DNA of 64,000 bases, from the NCBI GenBank assembly GCA_030535425.1, contig JAUNHQ010000002.1, forward strand, positions 1 to 64,000, read 5' to 3'. The position numbers and the translations under genes were made by a program. The notes beneath the pieces were generated by a model. That model saw only the letters and a list, made by a program, of their open reading frames with translations, was not told the DNA's origin and made no database searches. Below, piece after piece: positions 1-6,958 of this stretch (its first letter is position 1; each line of letters begins with the position of its first letter). This DNA is from Pseudomonadota bacterium. GTDB lineage: Bacteria > Pseudomonadota > Gammaproteobacteria > Burkholderiales > Burkholderiaceae_C.

Positions 1-65
1 GCCTGGCCGTGCTGCGGCAGGTGCGGCGGCTGGACATGATCGAGGCGCTGAAGACGCATGGCTAA
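1..65 (+). CDS. C-terminal end of an unidentified protein (cut by window edge)
   Basis: An open frame with codons starting at position 3 enters from the left edge and ends at TAA 63-65. The last residues read LAVLRQVRRLDMIEALKTHG. The pattern RxxRLDxxEALK near a C-terminus resembles the tail of FtsX-like ABC permeases, but twenty residues are too few to assign a family. It does not resemble the end of hisB or another his gene. The nested inverted repeat at 99-202 follows 33 bases later and may end this transcript. Confidence 0.45.
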   Translation, partial: LAVLRQVRRLDMIEALKTHG

Positions 66-98
66 GGCGCGCCCACCCTGTTGACAAAGCGCTGCAAA

Positions 99-202
99 GC
101 TATTTTTAAAAGAGCTTTTGCCACCTTTCAAAAGCCAATTTCAGCACCAAAACACCCTGAAAACGCCTGATCGAAGGTGGCAACAGCTACTTTAAAAATA
201 GC
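99..202. repeat. 104-base nested inverted repeat
   Basis: The arms 99-127 and 174-202 are inverted copies matching at 26 of 29 positions, starting GCTATTTTTAAA and ending TAAAAATAGC. Inside, TTTCAG (139-144) pairs with CTGAAA (157-162). The whole segment can form one long hairpin or cruciform. The ends match the AGCTA...TAGC half of the dispersed intergenic repeat seen elsewhere in the window. It lies between a gene end at 65 and the start at 282, so it could end transcription or be a MITE-like insertion. Confidence 0.8.
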
Positions 203-281
203 AACCATCCGTTTAGCATGTGCCCCCGCAGCCAATGCAGGTGCGCAAAAAAAACCCCGCATGAACAAGGAGACTTTGCCC

Positions 282-995
282 ATGAAACCCCAGCTATGCC
301 TGATGGCCCTGAGCCTGGGCGCCGCCCTGAGCCAGCCCGCGCTGGCGCAAGCGCCAGGCGGCGCGGCTATGGACATGCAGCACCGGCACAACCAACCCGG
401 CCACCCCGGCTACGTCGGCCCGCGCGGCTCGGCAAGCCAGCAAGGCGCCAACAACCCCCGGCGCAACCCGCCCGGTGGCTACTACTGCGACGCCAGCGGC
501 TGCTACGGCGGGCGCGAGCTGCAAGTGGCCCGCTACATCCTCAAGCCCAGCCACGGCGCGCTGGTGCTGGTGAGCATGCCGTACGAAACCAAGTACAAAT
601 TCGCCACCGGCGCCACCCCGGCCGAGGCCGAGCAAGCCGCCCTGCGCGAGTGCCGCGACTACGACAGCCGGGCGCGCTGCCAGATTGCCGTGCGCCTGTC
701 CAACGCCTGCGTGGGCGTGACCGACGGCTACGCCTTCAACCCCGGCGGCAGCGGCAAAGCCTTCACCCGCGTGTACATCACCCCGGTTGATCTGCGCCAG
801 CAAGCTCAGCACATCGAGCTGTACCAAAAGCGCCGCCTGCTGCTGGAGCAAGACGCCCAGGACGCCCTGCGCCAGCAAGCCATGGACATGTGCCACGCCG
901 ACGCCAGCCGCACCCCCGGCCTGCACTGCTCCACCAGCGTGGGTGGCGAAGCCTTCTGCGCGCTGGATGAGTACGGCGAAGAGTACGTCGACTAA
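282..995 (+). CDS. Secreted DUF4189-like protein
   Basis: This is a 237-residue protein of unknown role, probably exported. The N-terminus is a signal peptide: a basic start, a hydrophobic stretch and a PALAQA cleavage site near residue 22. A His/Gly/Pro-rich linker follows, then a domain with paired cysteines whose segment AEAEQAALRECRDYDSRARC resembles DUF4189, a small secreted domain with conserved cysteines. The ATG at 282 was chosen over two upstream in-frame ATGs because AAGGAG (267-272) sits 9 bases before it and the signal peptide starts there. The small lipoprotein gene 44 bases downstream is probably co-transcribed. Confidence 0.75.
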   Translation: MKPQLCLMALSLGAALSQPALAQAPGGAAMDMQHRHNQPGHPGYVGPRGSASQQGANNPRRNPPGGYYCDASGCYGGRELQVARYILKPSHGALVLVSMPYETKYKFATGATPAEAEQAALRECRDYDSRARCQIAVRLSNACVGVTDGYAFNPGGSGKAFTRVYITPVDLRQQAQHIELYQKRRLLLEQDAQDALRQQAMDMCHADASRTPGLHCSTSVGGEAFCALDEYGEEYVD

Positions 996-1039
996 AGCCG
1001 TCCCCAGCCCCGCCGCCCCGCCCGCAAGGAGAGCACCCC

Positions 1040-1267
1040 ATGACAGCCCCCGCACCACGCACCGCCGCCCCTTGGACCGCCCATCGAGCCGCCCCCATCG
1101 CCACCACCCTGGCCGCCCTGCTGCTGAGCGCCTGCGTCAGCACCCCCACCCGCCACACCCCGCCCCCGCACCCCACCGCCAGCACCCCGCAAATCCAAGG
1201 CGCCGGCACAGTGTGGGAATGCCGCCCCCGCCAAGCCAGCTGCCAAAGCCGACCCTACCGGCCCTGA
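1040..1267 (+). CDS. Small putative lipoprotein
   Basis: A 75-residue product with a basic N-terminus, a hydrophobic stretch and the lipobox LLSAC, so the mature protein would be anchored by a lipidated cysteine. The rest is proline-rich with no recognised domain. AAGGAGAG (1026-1033) precedes the ATG at a good distance, which supports translation. It follows the DUF4189-like gene in the same direction. The C-terminus (residues about 60-75) looks unstructured, so a frameshift relative to a longer ancestral gene cannot be excluded. Nothing recognisable was found in 1268-1504. Confidence 0.6.
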   Translation: MTAPAPRTAAPWTAHRAAPIATTLAALLLSACVSTPTRHTPPPHPTASTPQIQGAGTVWECRPRQASCQSRPYRP

Positions 1268-1504
1268 CCCAGCCAGCCTGCGCGCGTGCTGGTGGGCATC
1301 ACCCAGGGCAAAAAGTTAGCCGCATCCTGCGGGGCAGCTCAGGGCGTGCAGATGCCGCTGTGCATCCCTGGCCATAGGCGGCCTGGCTGGGCGCTGTGGT
1401 GACCCCATGGAAGCGGGCTTGCAGACCAGACCTGCACCGCGCGTGCCGCTGTGCCTGCCACCAGCCACAGCGCATGCAATACCGCCTGATACCGCAGCGC
1501 TTCT

Positions 1505-1921
1505 TCAGCTGCCGTGGCGCGCCCAAAAATCCGCCGGGCGGATGATGGGGTAGCGCCCGCTCAGGGCCAGCAAGTCTTTGTCGCCGGTGATCAGGTACTG
1601 CGCCCGGGCCGCCAGAAAGGTGCGCAGCACGGGCTGGTCTGCCGGGTCGCGCAGCGCGTCATCGTCTGCTGCCGCCTCGTGCGCCACCACGTCGGCCAGC
1701 AGCATCAGGCTGTCGGCCAGGTCCTGCATGTCAGCCGGTGTCAGCGCCACGCGCGGCAGGCGTGGCAGCACCCGCACCAGCTCGTCCAGGATGTAGTGCG
1801 ACAGCGCCACGTCCAAGCCGCCCTGGCGCCAGGCCGTCACGATGCGCCCCGGCACGCTGCCCGGATAAGCCAGGCCAGACACCAGCACATTCGTGTCCAG
1901 CACCACGCGCAGCCGGGCCAT
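1505..1921 (-). CDS. PIN-domain toxin of a type II toxin-antitoxin pair (COG1569 type)
   Basis: A 138-residue PIN-domain protein, probably a Mg-dependent endoribonuclease toxin. The N-terminal VVLDTNVLVSGL carries the first metal-binding Asp (D9). Further acidic residues lie in LDEL and in the TGDKDLLAL motif near residues 112-120, as in the 'putative toxin-antitoxin system toxin component, PIN family' group. The start overlaps the antitoxin stop by one base (TGATG), so translation is coupled and the antitoxin is made first. The length is normal for the family and no disruption is seen. The RNA target is unknown. Confidence 0.88.
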   Translation of the reverse strand: MARLRVVLDTNVLVSGLAYPGSVPGRIVTAWRQGGLDVALSHYILDELVRVLPRLPRVALTPADMQDLADSLMLLADVVAHEAAADDDALRDPADQPVLRTFLAARAQYLITGDKDLLALSGRYPIIRPADFWARHGS

Positions 1922-2193
1922 CAGCGTGCCTGGCGCGCAGCGGCCACGGCCGCGTCAATCTCGGCCAGGCCATCGGCCTCTGGCACGCTGGCATACGCAT
2001 CGGCAAGGCGGCGGCTCAGGGCATCAAAACGCTCTTGCATGCGCCGGATGCGGGCAAACAGCTCGGCATCCACCAGCGCGGCCACAGGCTTGCCGTCTTT
2101 GTGAATCAAGATGCTGTCATTGCGGTACTGCACCTGGTTGAGCATGTCGCCCAGGTTTTGCCGGAACGCTACGGCGTTGGTTTCTGTGATCAT
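1921..2193 (-). CDS. Phd/YefM-type antitoxin
   Basis: A 90-residue antitoxin. The N-terminal half (MITETNAVAFRQNLGDML, then ILIHKDGKPVAALVDAELF) is a typical Phd/YefM DNA-binding fold. The C-terminal half is a charged and alanine-rich tail that would bind the PIN toxin. The ATG at 2193 was preferred to in-frame ATGs at 2211 and 2220 because AAGGA lies five bases upstream and the family N-terminus starts here. It precedes and overlaps the toxin gene. A perfect 22-base palindrome just upstream is the likely autoregulatory operator. Confidence 0.87.
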   Translation of the reverse strand: MITETNAVAFRQNLGDMLNQVQYRNDSILIHKDGKPVAALVDAELFARIRRMQERFDALSRRLADAYASVPEADGLAEIDAAVAAARQAR

Positions 2194-2214
2194 GAGTATC
2201 CTTTTTGTCATTTC

Positions 2215-2236
2215 AACCATATTGATCAATATGGTT
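2215..2236. promoter_or_regulatory. Palindromic operator upstream of the toxin-antitoxin pair
   Basis: A perfect 22-base palindrome centred on TTGATCAA, with half-site AACCATATTGA, lies 22 bases before the antitoxin start codon. Phd/YefM antitoxins usually repress their own operon by binding such palindromes, so this is read as the operator. Perfect dyads of this length are not expected by chance in a GC-rich window. Confidence 0.75.
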
Positions 2237-2325
2237 AAAACCCTGCGTGGCGTCAAGTCCATATCTGGCCTGTGTCTGCGCGGGCCGCCAAAATGGCGCA
2301 TCACATCCACATTTGGACAAAAACC

Positions 2326-3243
2326 ATGTCTGCCCAGCTCTCTGCCCACCTCATCCCCTACAAAACCCTGCCCGAATGGGGCGCCGCCACCATTCCCGCC
2401 GGCTTCATGCGCCCGCACAACACCAAGGCCGGCACTTGGGCGCAACTGCAGGTGCTGGCCGGCTCACTGGACTTTGCCCTCACCACCGCCGATGGGCAGG
2501 TGCTGGAGCGCTTTACCTTCACCCCCAGCCAGCAGCCGCCCCTGATCGCCCCGCAGCAGTGGCACCAGATCCTGGCTGCCAGCGACGACCTGCGCTGCCA
2601 GCTGCACTTCATGTGCGCGCCCGAGGACTACTTCAGCAAAAAGCACGCGCTCACCCGCACCCATTCCGAGCTGATCGAGGCCTACCCCCGCCTGCACCCC
2701 CGAGCCCAGCCCCCGCACGCACTGGACGTGGGCTGCGGGCGCGGCCGCAACAGCCTGTACCTGGCCCTGCAAGGCTGGCAGGTGGATGCGCTGGAGCTGT
2801 CCGACCACGCCCTGCACACCCTGGCCGAACTGGCCGCGCAAGAGGGCCTGCAAGAGCGCCTGCACCCGCAGCAGGCAGACTTGAACCTGGCCGCGCAGCG
2901 CACGCTGATTGACCCCCAGGGCGCGTATGCGCTGGTGGTGTGCACCGTGGTGCTGATGTTCTTGCACCCCGCCGCCATCGCCCCGCTCATCGCGCAAATG
3001 CAGGCCGCCACCGCCCCCGGCGGCTGCCACCTCATCGTCTGCGCCATGGACACGCCCGACTACCCCTGCACCCAGCCTTTTCCCTTCACCTTCAAGCCCG
3101 GCGAGCTGCGCGCGCATTACGAGGGCTGGGAACTGCTGAAGTACAACGAAAACCCCGGCCACCTGCACAAAACCGACGAACAAGGCCAGCCCATTGCCTT
3201 GCGCTTTGCCACCTTGCTGGCGCGCAAGCCTGGCGGTGATTGA
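2326..3243 (+). CDS. tehB: TehB-like SAM-dependent methyltransferase with DUF1971 domain
   Basis: A 305-residue two-domain protein. Residues about 1-95 (IPYKTLPEW...) match the DUF1971 cupin-like domain found at the N-terminus of long TehB proteins. Residues about 120-305 are a class I methyltransferase with the SAM-binding motif LDVGCGRGRNSLYLA. TehB proteins methylate tellurite or related chalcogen oxyanions and give resistance; the substrate here is inferred from the family. The ATG at 2326 starts the conserved domain, but its ribosome site is weak. It stands alone between the toxin-antitoxin operator and hisH. Confidence 0.82.
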   Translation: MSAQLSAHLIPYKTLPEWGAATIPAGFMRPHNTKAGTWAQLQVLAGSLDFALTTADGQVLERFTFTPSQQPPLIAPQQWHQILAASDDLRCQLHFMCAPEDYFSKKHALTRTHSELIEAYPRLHPRAQPPHALDVGCGRGRNSLYLALQGWQVDALELSDHALHTLAELAAQEGLQERLHPQQADLNLAAQRTLIDPQGAYALVVCTVVLMFLHPAAIAPLIAQMQAATAPGGCHLIVCAMDTPDYPCTQPFPFTFKPGELRAHYEGWELLKYNENPGHLHKTDEQGQPIALRFATLLARKPGGD

Positions 3244-3306
3244 TTCGAAAGCACGCGACTTGAAACCCCTCATGCCAAGCGCGCGTAGAATGCGGGCATT
3301 TCAAGC

Positions 3307-3365
3307 AAAAAAAGCCATTCGCGCTTGTCCAACAAGCGCAAGCAGCTATGAATACGGTAGCAAAA
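3307..3365. repeat. Dispersed intergenic repeat, copy containing the hisH start codon
   Basis: An A8 tract is followed by GCCATTCGCGCTTG, the hairpin GCGCTTG(3321-3327)/CAAGCGC(3333-3339), then AGCAGCTATG and GGTAGCAA. It is one of the most complete copies of the family. The hisH ATG (3348) lies inside the final AGCTA...TAGC module. Confidence 0.8.
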
Positions 3366-4019
3366 CAAACCGTTGCCGTCGTCGATTACGGCATGGGCAA
3401 CCTGCGCTCAGTCGCGCAGGCGGTGATGCACGCCACGGCTGACACCCCCGTCAACGCCGTCATCACCAGCAGCCCGCAAGCCGTGCGCGACGCCCACCGC
3501 GTGGTGCTGCCCGGCCAGGGCGCCATGGCCGACTGCATGGCTGCCCTGCGCGCATCGGGCCTGCTTGACGCCGTGCTGCACGCCGCCGCCCACAAGCCCT
3601 TGTTTGGCGTCTGCGTGGGCATGCAAATGCTGCTGGACCACAGCGCCGAAGGCCACACCGCGGCCGGCACCCCTGGCCTGGGCCTGATCCCCGGCCAGGT
3701 GCGCAAATTTGACCTGGCCGGCCAAGCCGCGCCTGACGGCAGCCGCTACAAAGTGCCCCAAATGGGCTGGAACCGCGTCCACCAAAGCCGCCCCCACCCC
3801 CTCTGGCAGGGTGTGCCTGACGGGCAGTGGTTCTACTTCGTCCACAGCTACTACGCCGCTCCGCTGGATGCCGCCCACCGCGCAGGCGAAACCGACTACG
3901 GCACACGCTTTGCCAGCGCCGTGGCCCGCGACAACCTGTTTGCCACCCAGTTTCACCCCGAAAAAAGCGCCGACCAGGGGCTGGCCCTGTTCCGCAACTT
4001 CCTGCACTGGAACCCTTAA
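3348..4019 (+). CDS. hisH: Imidazole glycerol phosphate synthase glutaminase subunit HisH
   Basis: A 223-residue class I glutamine amidotransferase that releases ammonia from glutamine and channels it to HisF in histidine synthesis. The N-terminus [14 protein letters not shown] is diagnostic. The nucleophile is C89 in FGVCVGMQ, and the His/Glu pair is in QFHPEKS near residue 205. The start lies inside a dispersed repeat and has no clear Shine-Dalgarno sequence. A possible promoter upstream is TTGAAA (3260-3265) and TAGAAT (3286-3291) with an over-long 20-base spacer. hisA and hisF follow. Confidence 0.96.
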   Translation: MNTVAKQTVAVVDYGMGNLRSVAQAVMHATADTPVNAVITSSPQAVRDAHRVVLPGQGAMADCMAALRASGLLDAVLHAAAHKPLFGVCVGMQMLLDHSAEGHTAAGTPGLGLIPGQVRKFDLAGQAAPDGSRYKVPQMGWNRVHQSRPHPLWQGVPDGQWFYFVHSYYAAPLDAAHRAGETDYGTRFASAVARDNLFATQFHPEKSADQGLALFRNFLHWNP

Positions 4020-4111
4020 AGGCGCATCTGCGCTGCCGCCGCTGCGCCCTCTTCTCTTCTTTTGCCCTTTGCCGCCCAGCCGGTTTTCTCTCTCTCCCAC
4101 CTGCTTTCATC

Positions 4112-4855
4112 ATGCTGCTCATCCCCGCCATCGACCTTAAAGACGGACACTGCGTGCGCCTGCAACAAGGCGACATGGACAAGGCCACCACCTTTGGCGA
4201 AGACCCCGCCGCCATGGCCGCGCGCTGGCTGGATGCGGGCGCGCGTCGCCTGCACCTGGTGGACCTGAACGGCGCCTTTGCCGGCAAGCCGCAGAACCTG
4301 GCCGCCATCAAGGCCATCTTGAAAGAAGTGGACGAGGAGGTGCCTGTGCAGCTGGGCGGCGGCATCCGCGACCTGGACACGGTAGAAAAATACCTGGACG
4401 CGGGCCTGAGCTACGTCATCATCGGCACCGCTGCCGTCAAGAACCCCGGCTTTCTGAAAGACGCCTGCACCGCCTTTGGCGGCCACATCATCGTCGGCCT
4501 GGACGCCAAGGACGGCAAAGTGGCCACCGACGGATGGAGCAAGCTCACCGGCCATGAAGTGGCAGACCTGGCCAAGAAGTTCGAGGACTGGGGCGTGCAA
4601 AGCATCATCTACACCGACATTGGCCGCGACGGCATGCTCAGCGGCATCAACATCGACGCCACGGTCAAGCTGGCGCAGGCGCTCACCATCCCCGTCATCG
4701 CCTCGGGCGGGCTGAGCAGCATGGCCGACATTGAGGCACTGTGCGCCGTGCAGGACGAAGGCGTGGAAGGCGTCATCTGCGGCCGCGCCATTTATTCGGG
4801 CGATCTGGACTTTGTCGCCGCACAAGAGCGCGCGGACGAGTTGAGCAGGTCGTGA
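4112..4855 (+). CDS. hisA: Phosphoribosylformimino-AICAR phosphate isomerase HisA
   Basis: A 247-residue (beta/alpha)8 isomerase that opens ProFAR to PRFAR, the substrate of HisF-HisH. The first strand [12 protein letters not shown] carries catalytic Asp8. The second catalytic Asp lies in [10 protein letters not shown], and the phosphate-binding loops LGGGIRD and IASGGLSS are present. The ATG at 4112 gives the family's usual N-terminus. It sits between hisH (92 bases upstream) and hisF (75 bases downstream) on the same strand. Confidence 0.96.
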   Translation: MLLIPAIDLKDGHCVRLQQGDMDKATTFGEDPAAMAARWLDAGARRLHLVDLNGAFAGKPQNLAAIKAILKEVDEEVPVQLGGGIRDLDTVEKYLDAGLSYVIIGTAAVKNPGFLKDACTAFGGHIIVGLDAKDGKVATDGWSKLTGHEVADLAKKFEDWGVQSIIYTDIGRDGMLSGINIDATVKLAQALTIPVIASGGLSSMADIEALCAVQDEGVEGVICGRAIYSGDLDFVAAQERADELSRS

Positions 4856-4930
4856 CCAAACGGCGCAGGCCGCCATCACCAGTGCCCAGGGCGCCCGCGC
4901 ACCCTCTCTTCATCTGCTCTCCCATCTACC

Positions 4931-5710
4931 ATGCTTGCCAAGCGCATCATTCCCTGCCTGGACGTGACCAATGGCCGCGTGGTCAAGGGCGTCAACTTTG
5001 TCGAACTGCGCGATGCGGGCGACCCGGTGGAAATTGCCGCCCGCTACAACGAACAGGGCGCAGATGAACTCACCTTTCTGGACATCACCGCCACCAGCGA
5101 CGGGCGCGACGTGATCCTGCACATCATCGAGGCCGTGGCCAGCCAGGTCTTCATCCCCCTCACGGTGGGCGGCGGCGTGCGCACCGTGGACGACGTGCGG
5201 CGCCTGCTCAACGCCGGGGCGGACAAGACCAGCTTCAACTCTGCCGCCATCGCCAACCCGCAGGTCATCCGCGACGCCTCGGCCAAGTACGGTGCACAGT
5301 GCATCGTGGTGGCCATTGACGCCAAGCGCCGCTTTGGCGACGACCTGCTGGCGCGCGGCGAAGGCTGGGACGTGTACAGCCACGGCGGGCGCAAGAACAC
5401 CGGCCTGGATGCCGTGGCCTGGGCGCGGCAAATGGCCGAGTACGGCGCAGGCGAAATCTTGCTGACCAGCATGGACCGCGACGGCACCAAAGCCGGCTTT
5501 GACTTGGATCTGACCCGCACCGTGGCTGAGGCCGTGTCCGTGCCCGTCATCGCCTCGGGCGGCGTGGGCAACCTCGATCACCTGGCCGACGGCGTGCAAT
5601 ACGGCCTGGCCGACGCCGTGCTGGCCGCCAGCATCTTTCACTATGGTGAATACACCGTGGCCCAGGCCAAGGCACGCATGGCCGAGCGTGGCGTGACTGT
5701 GCGCCTTTAG
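4931..5710 (+). CDS. hisF: Imidazole glycerol phosphate synthase cyclase subunit HisF
   Basis: A 259-residue (beta/alpha)8 cyclase that uses ammonia from HisH to turn PRFAR into imidazole glycerol phosphate and AICAR. Catalytic D11 is in PCLDVTNG and D130 in VVAIDAKRR. The phosphate loops TVGGGVR and IASGGVG are intact, and the length is normal. It is the last gene of the block: a terminator-like hairpin follows at 5737 and the next genes are convergent, so hisI/hisE are not adjacent here. Confidence 0.96.
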   Translation: MLAKRIIPCLDVTNGRVVKGVNFVELRDAGDPVEIAARYNEQGADELTFLDITATSDGRDVILHIIEAVASQVFIPLTVGGGVRTVDDVRRLLNAGADKTSFNSAAIANPQVIRDASAKYGAQCIVVAIDAKRRFGDDLLARGEGWDVYSHGGRKNTGLDAVAWARQMAEYGAGEILLTSMDRDGTKAGFDLDLTRTVAEAVSVPVIASGGVGNLDHLADGVQYGLADAVLAASIFHYGEYTVAQAKARMAERGVTVRL

Positions 5711-5762
5711 TTCAAAATCAATAGCTAAAAACCCTTGCCATTCGCGCGCGAATGGCCTTTTT
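5711..5762 (+). terminator. Dispersed repeat copy acting as hisF terminator
   Basis: The segment contains ATAGCTA, then a perfect 20-base palindrome at 5737-5756 (GCCATTCGCG and its inverse) followed directly by CTTTTT (5757-5762). This has the form of a Rho-independent terminator for the his block. The opposite strand reads AAGGGTTTTTAGC after the same hairpin, so it may also serve the convergent fds operon. Confidence 0.75.
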
Positions 5763-5784
5763 CACTCATACCCTTTCAGGGCAC

Positions 5785-6033
5785 TCAGCCCTGGCGCCCA
5801 CCTGCACTTGCAGGGCTGGCTGCTGACATGGTTTTCAGCGCATCGCTGACCAGCGCGTGCAGCCCTTGCGGCCCGTGGGCTTGCACATGCATGTGCAAGG
5901 CGGTGCGCATGCGGGGCTCCCAATAGCGGCGCAGGTGCAGGGCCACGCCGTCCACCGCTTCTTGGCGGTCGTCCATGGCTTCAAAAAACTCGGCAATGCG
6001 GTTGGCCATGTGGATGAGGTTGTCAGCGTCCAT
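5785..6033 (-). CDS. fdsD: NAD-dependent formate dehydrogenase delta subunit FdsD
   Basis: An 82-residue protein matching the FdsD family: the N-terminus MDADNLIHMANRIAEFFEAM and the RRYWEPRMR segment are typical. FdsD is a small protein encoded at the end of fds operons and needed for the active soluble molybdenum formate dehydrogenase. It is the last gene of fdsG-fdsB-fdsA-fdhD-fdsD, 4 bases after fdhD. The tail after residue 70 is Ala/Ser/Gly-rich. Confidence 0.88.
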   Translation of the reverse strand: MDADNLIHMANRIAEFFEAMDDRQEAVDGVALHLRRYWEPRMRTALHMHVQAHGPQGLHALVSDALKTMSAASPASAGGRQG

Positions 6034-6037
6034 ATGC

Positions 6038-6958
6038 TCAGTGTGTCGGCGGCGTCAGTGCGGTCAGTCCAAAGCGTTCGGCAAAGGTGTAGGCCACGCC
6101 GCCCGTGCCGCGCACAAAACCGGCCAGGGCCACGCCCAGGTTTTGGGCGGTGTGCACGGCCAGGGCGGTGGGGGCGGAAACGGCCACGAGCACGCCGATG
6201 CCTGCGGCGGCGGCTTTTTGCACCATTTCAAAGCTGGCACGGCTGGTGATGAGGGCAAAGCCCTCGCTCATCGGGCCGTGGGGCAGTTGCTGGCCTGGCT
6301 GCGGGCGCAGCAGCGCACCGATCAGCTTGTCCAGCGCGTTGTGGCGTCCCACGTCTTCGCGCACCAGGCGCACCTGGCCTTGCAGGCTGCACCAGGCGGC
6401 GGCGTGGGTGGCGCCGGTGCGCTGCTGCACCTGCTGGTGCTGGCGCAACGCCTGCTGGGCCGTGGCCAGGGCCTGGGGGGGCACGTGCACGGCGGGTGCG
6501 GGCGGCAGGGCGCGCTGCACATGGGCCAGGCTGTCGGTGCCGCACAGGCCGCAGCCGGTGCGCCCGGCCAGGTTGCGGCGGCGCTCTTTCAGGCGCCAGG
6601 CGCAGGCGGCGGCGATGTGCATGTCCAACGTGATGCCGCCGCAGCCGGCTTGCGTCTCGATGCCGTAGCAGTCGGCCGGGCTGTCGATCAGCCCTTCGGT
6701 CAGGGCAAAGCCCAGGGCAAAGTCTTCCAGATCGGCCGGGCTGGCCAGCATGACGGCATGGGTGATGCCGTTGAACGCCAGGGCCACGGGCACTTCCTCG
6801 GCCAGCCAGTCGGTGTCGGCCTGGGCTTGCAGGCGCTCGCCCGCCGCGCTGCCGGCATCGCCCTGTGTGTCTGCGGCGGCGCGCCAGCGCGTGACGAGCG
6901 CGCGCGATGCCGTGGCGACGGGGCCGGGCAGCGGCAGGGGCATGTCGGCCGGATTCAT
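6038..6958 (-). CDS. fdhD: Formate dehydrogenase accessory sulfurtransferase FdhD (FdsC)
   Basis: A 306-residue sulfurtransferase that passes sulfur from IscS to the molybdenum cofactor before it enters FdsA. The CGLCG motif holds the two functional cysteines, and LVREDVGRHNALDKLIG is the family signature. Residues 1-50 are an unconserved extension. The gene overlaps the fdsA stop by four bases (6955-6958), so the two are translationally coupled. In Cupriavidus-type fds operons this position is called fdsC. Confidence 0.93.
   Translation of the reverse strand: MNPADMPLPLPGPVATASRALVTRWRAAADTQGDAGSAAGERLQAQADTDWLAEEVPVALAFNGITHAVMLASPADLEDFALGFALTEGLIDSPADCYGIETQAGCGGITLDMHIAAACAWRLKERRRNLAGRTGCGLCGTDSLAHVQRALPPAPAVHVPPQALATAQQALRQHQQVQQRTGATHAAAWCSLQGQVRLVREDVGRHNALDKLIGALLRPQPGQQLPHGPMSEGFALITSRASFEMVQKAAAAGIGVLVAVSAPTALAVHTAQNLGVALAGFVRGTGGVAYTFAERFGLTALTPPTH

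Noticed and set aside
1268..1504. Possible gene remnant between the small lipoprotein and the PIN toxin
   Set aside because: No frame shows recognisable protein similarity or a ribosome site.
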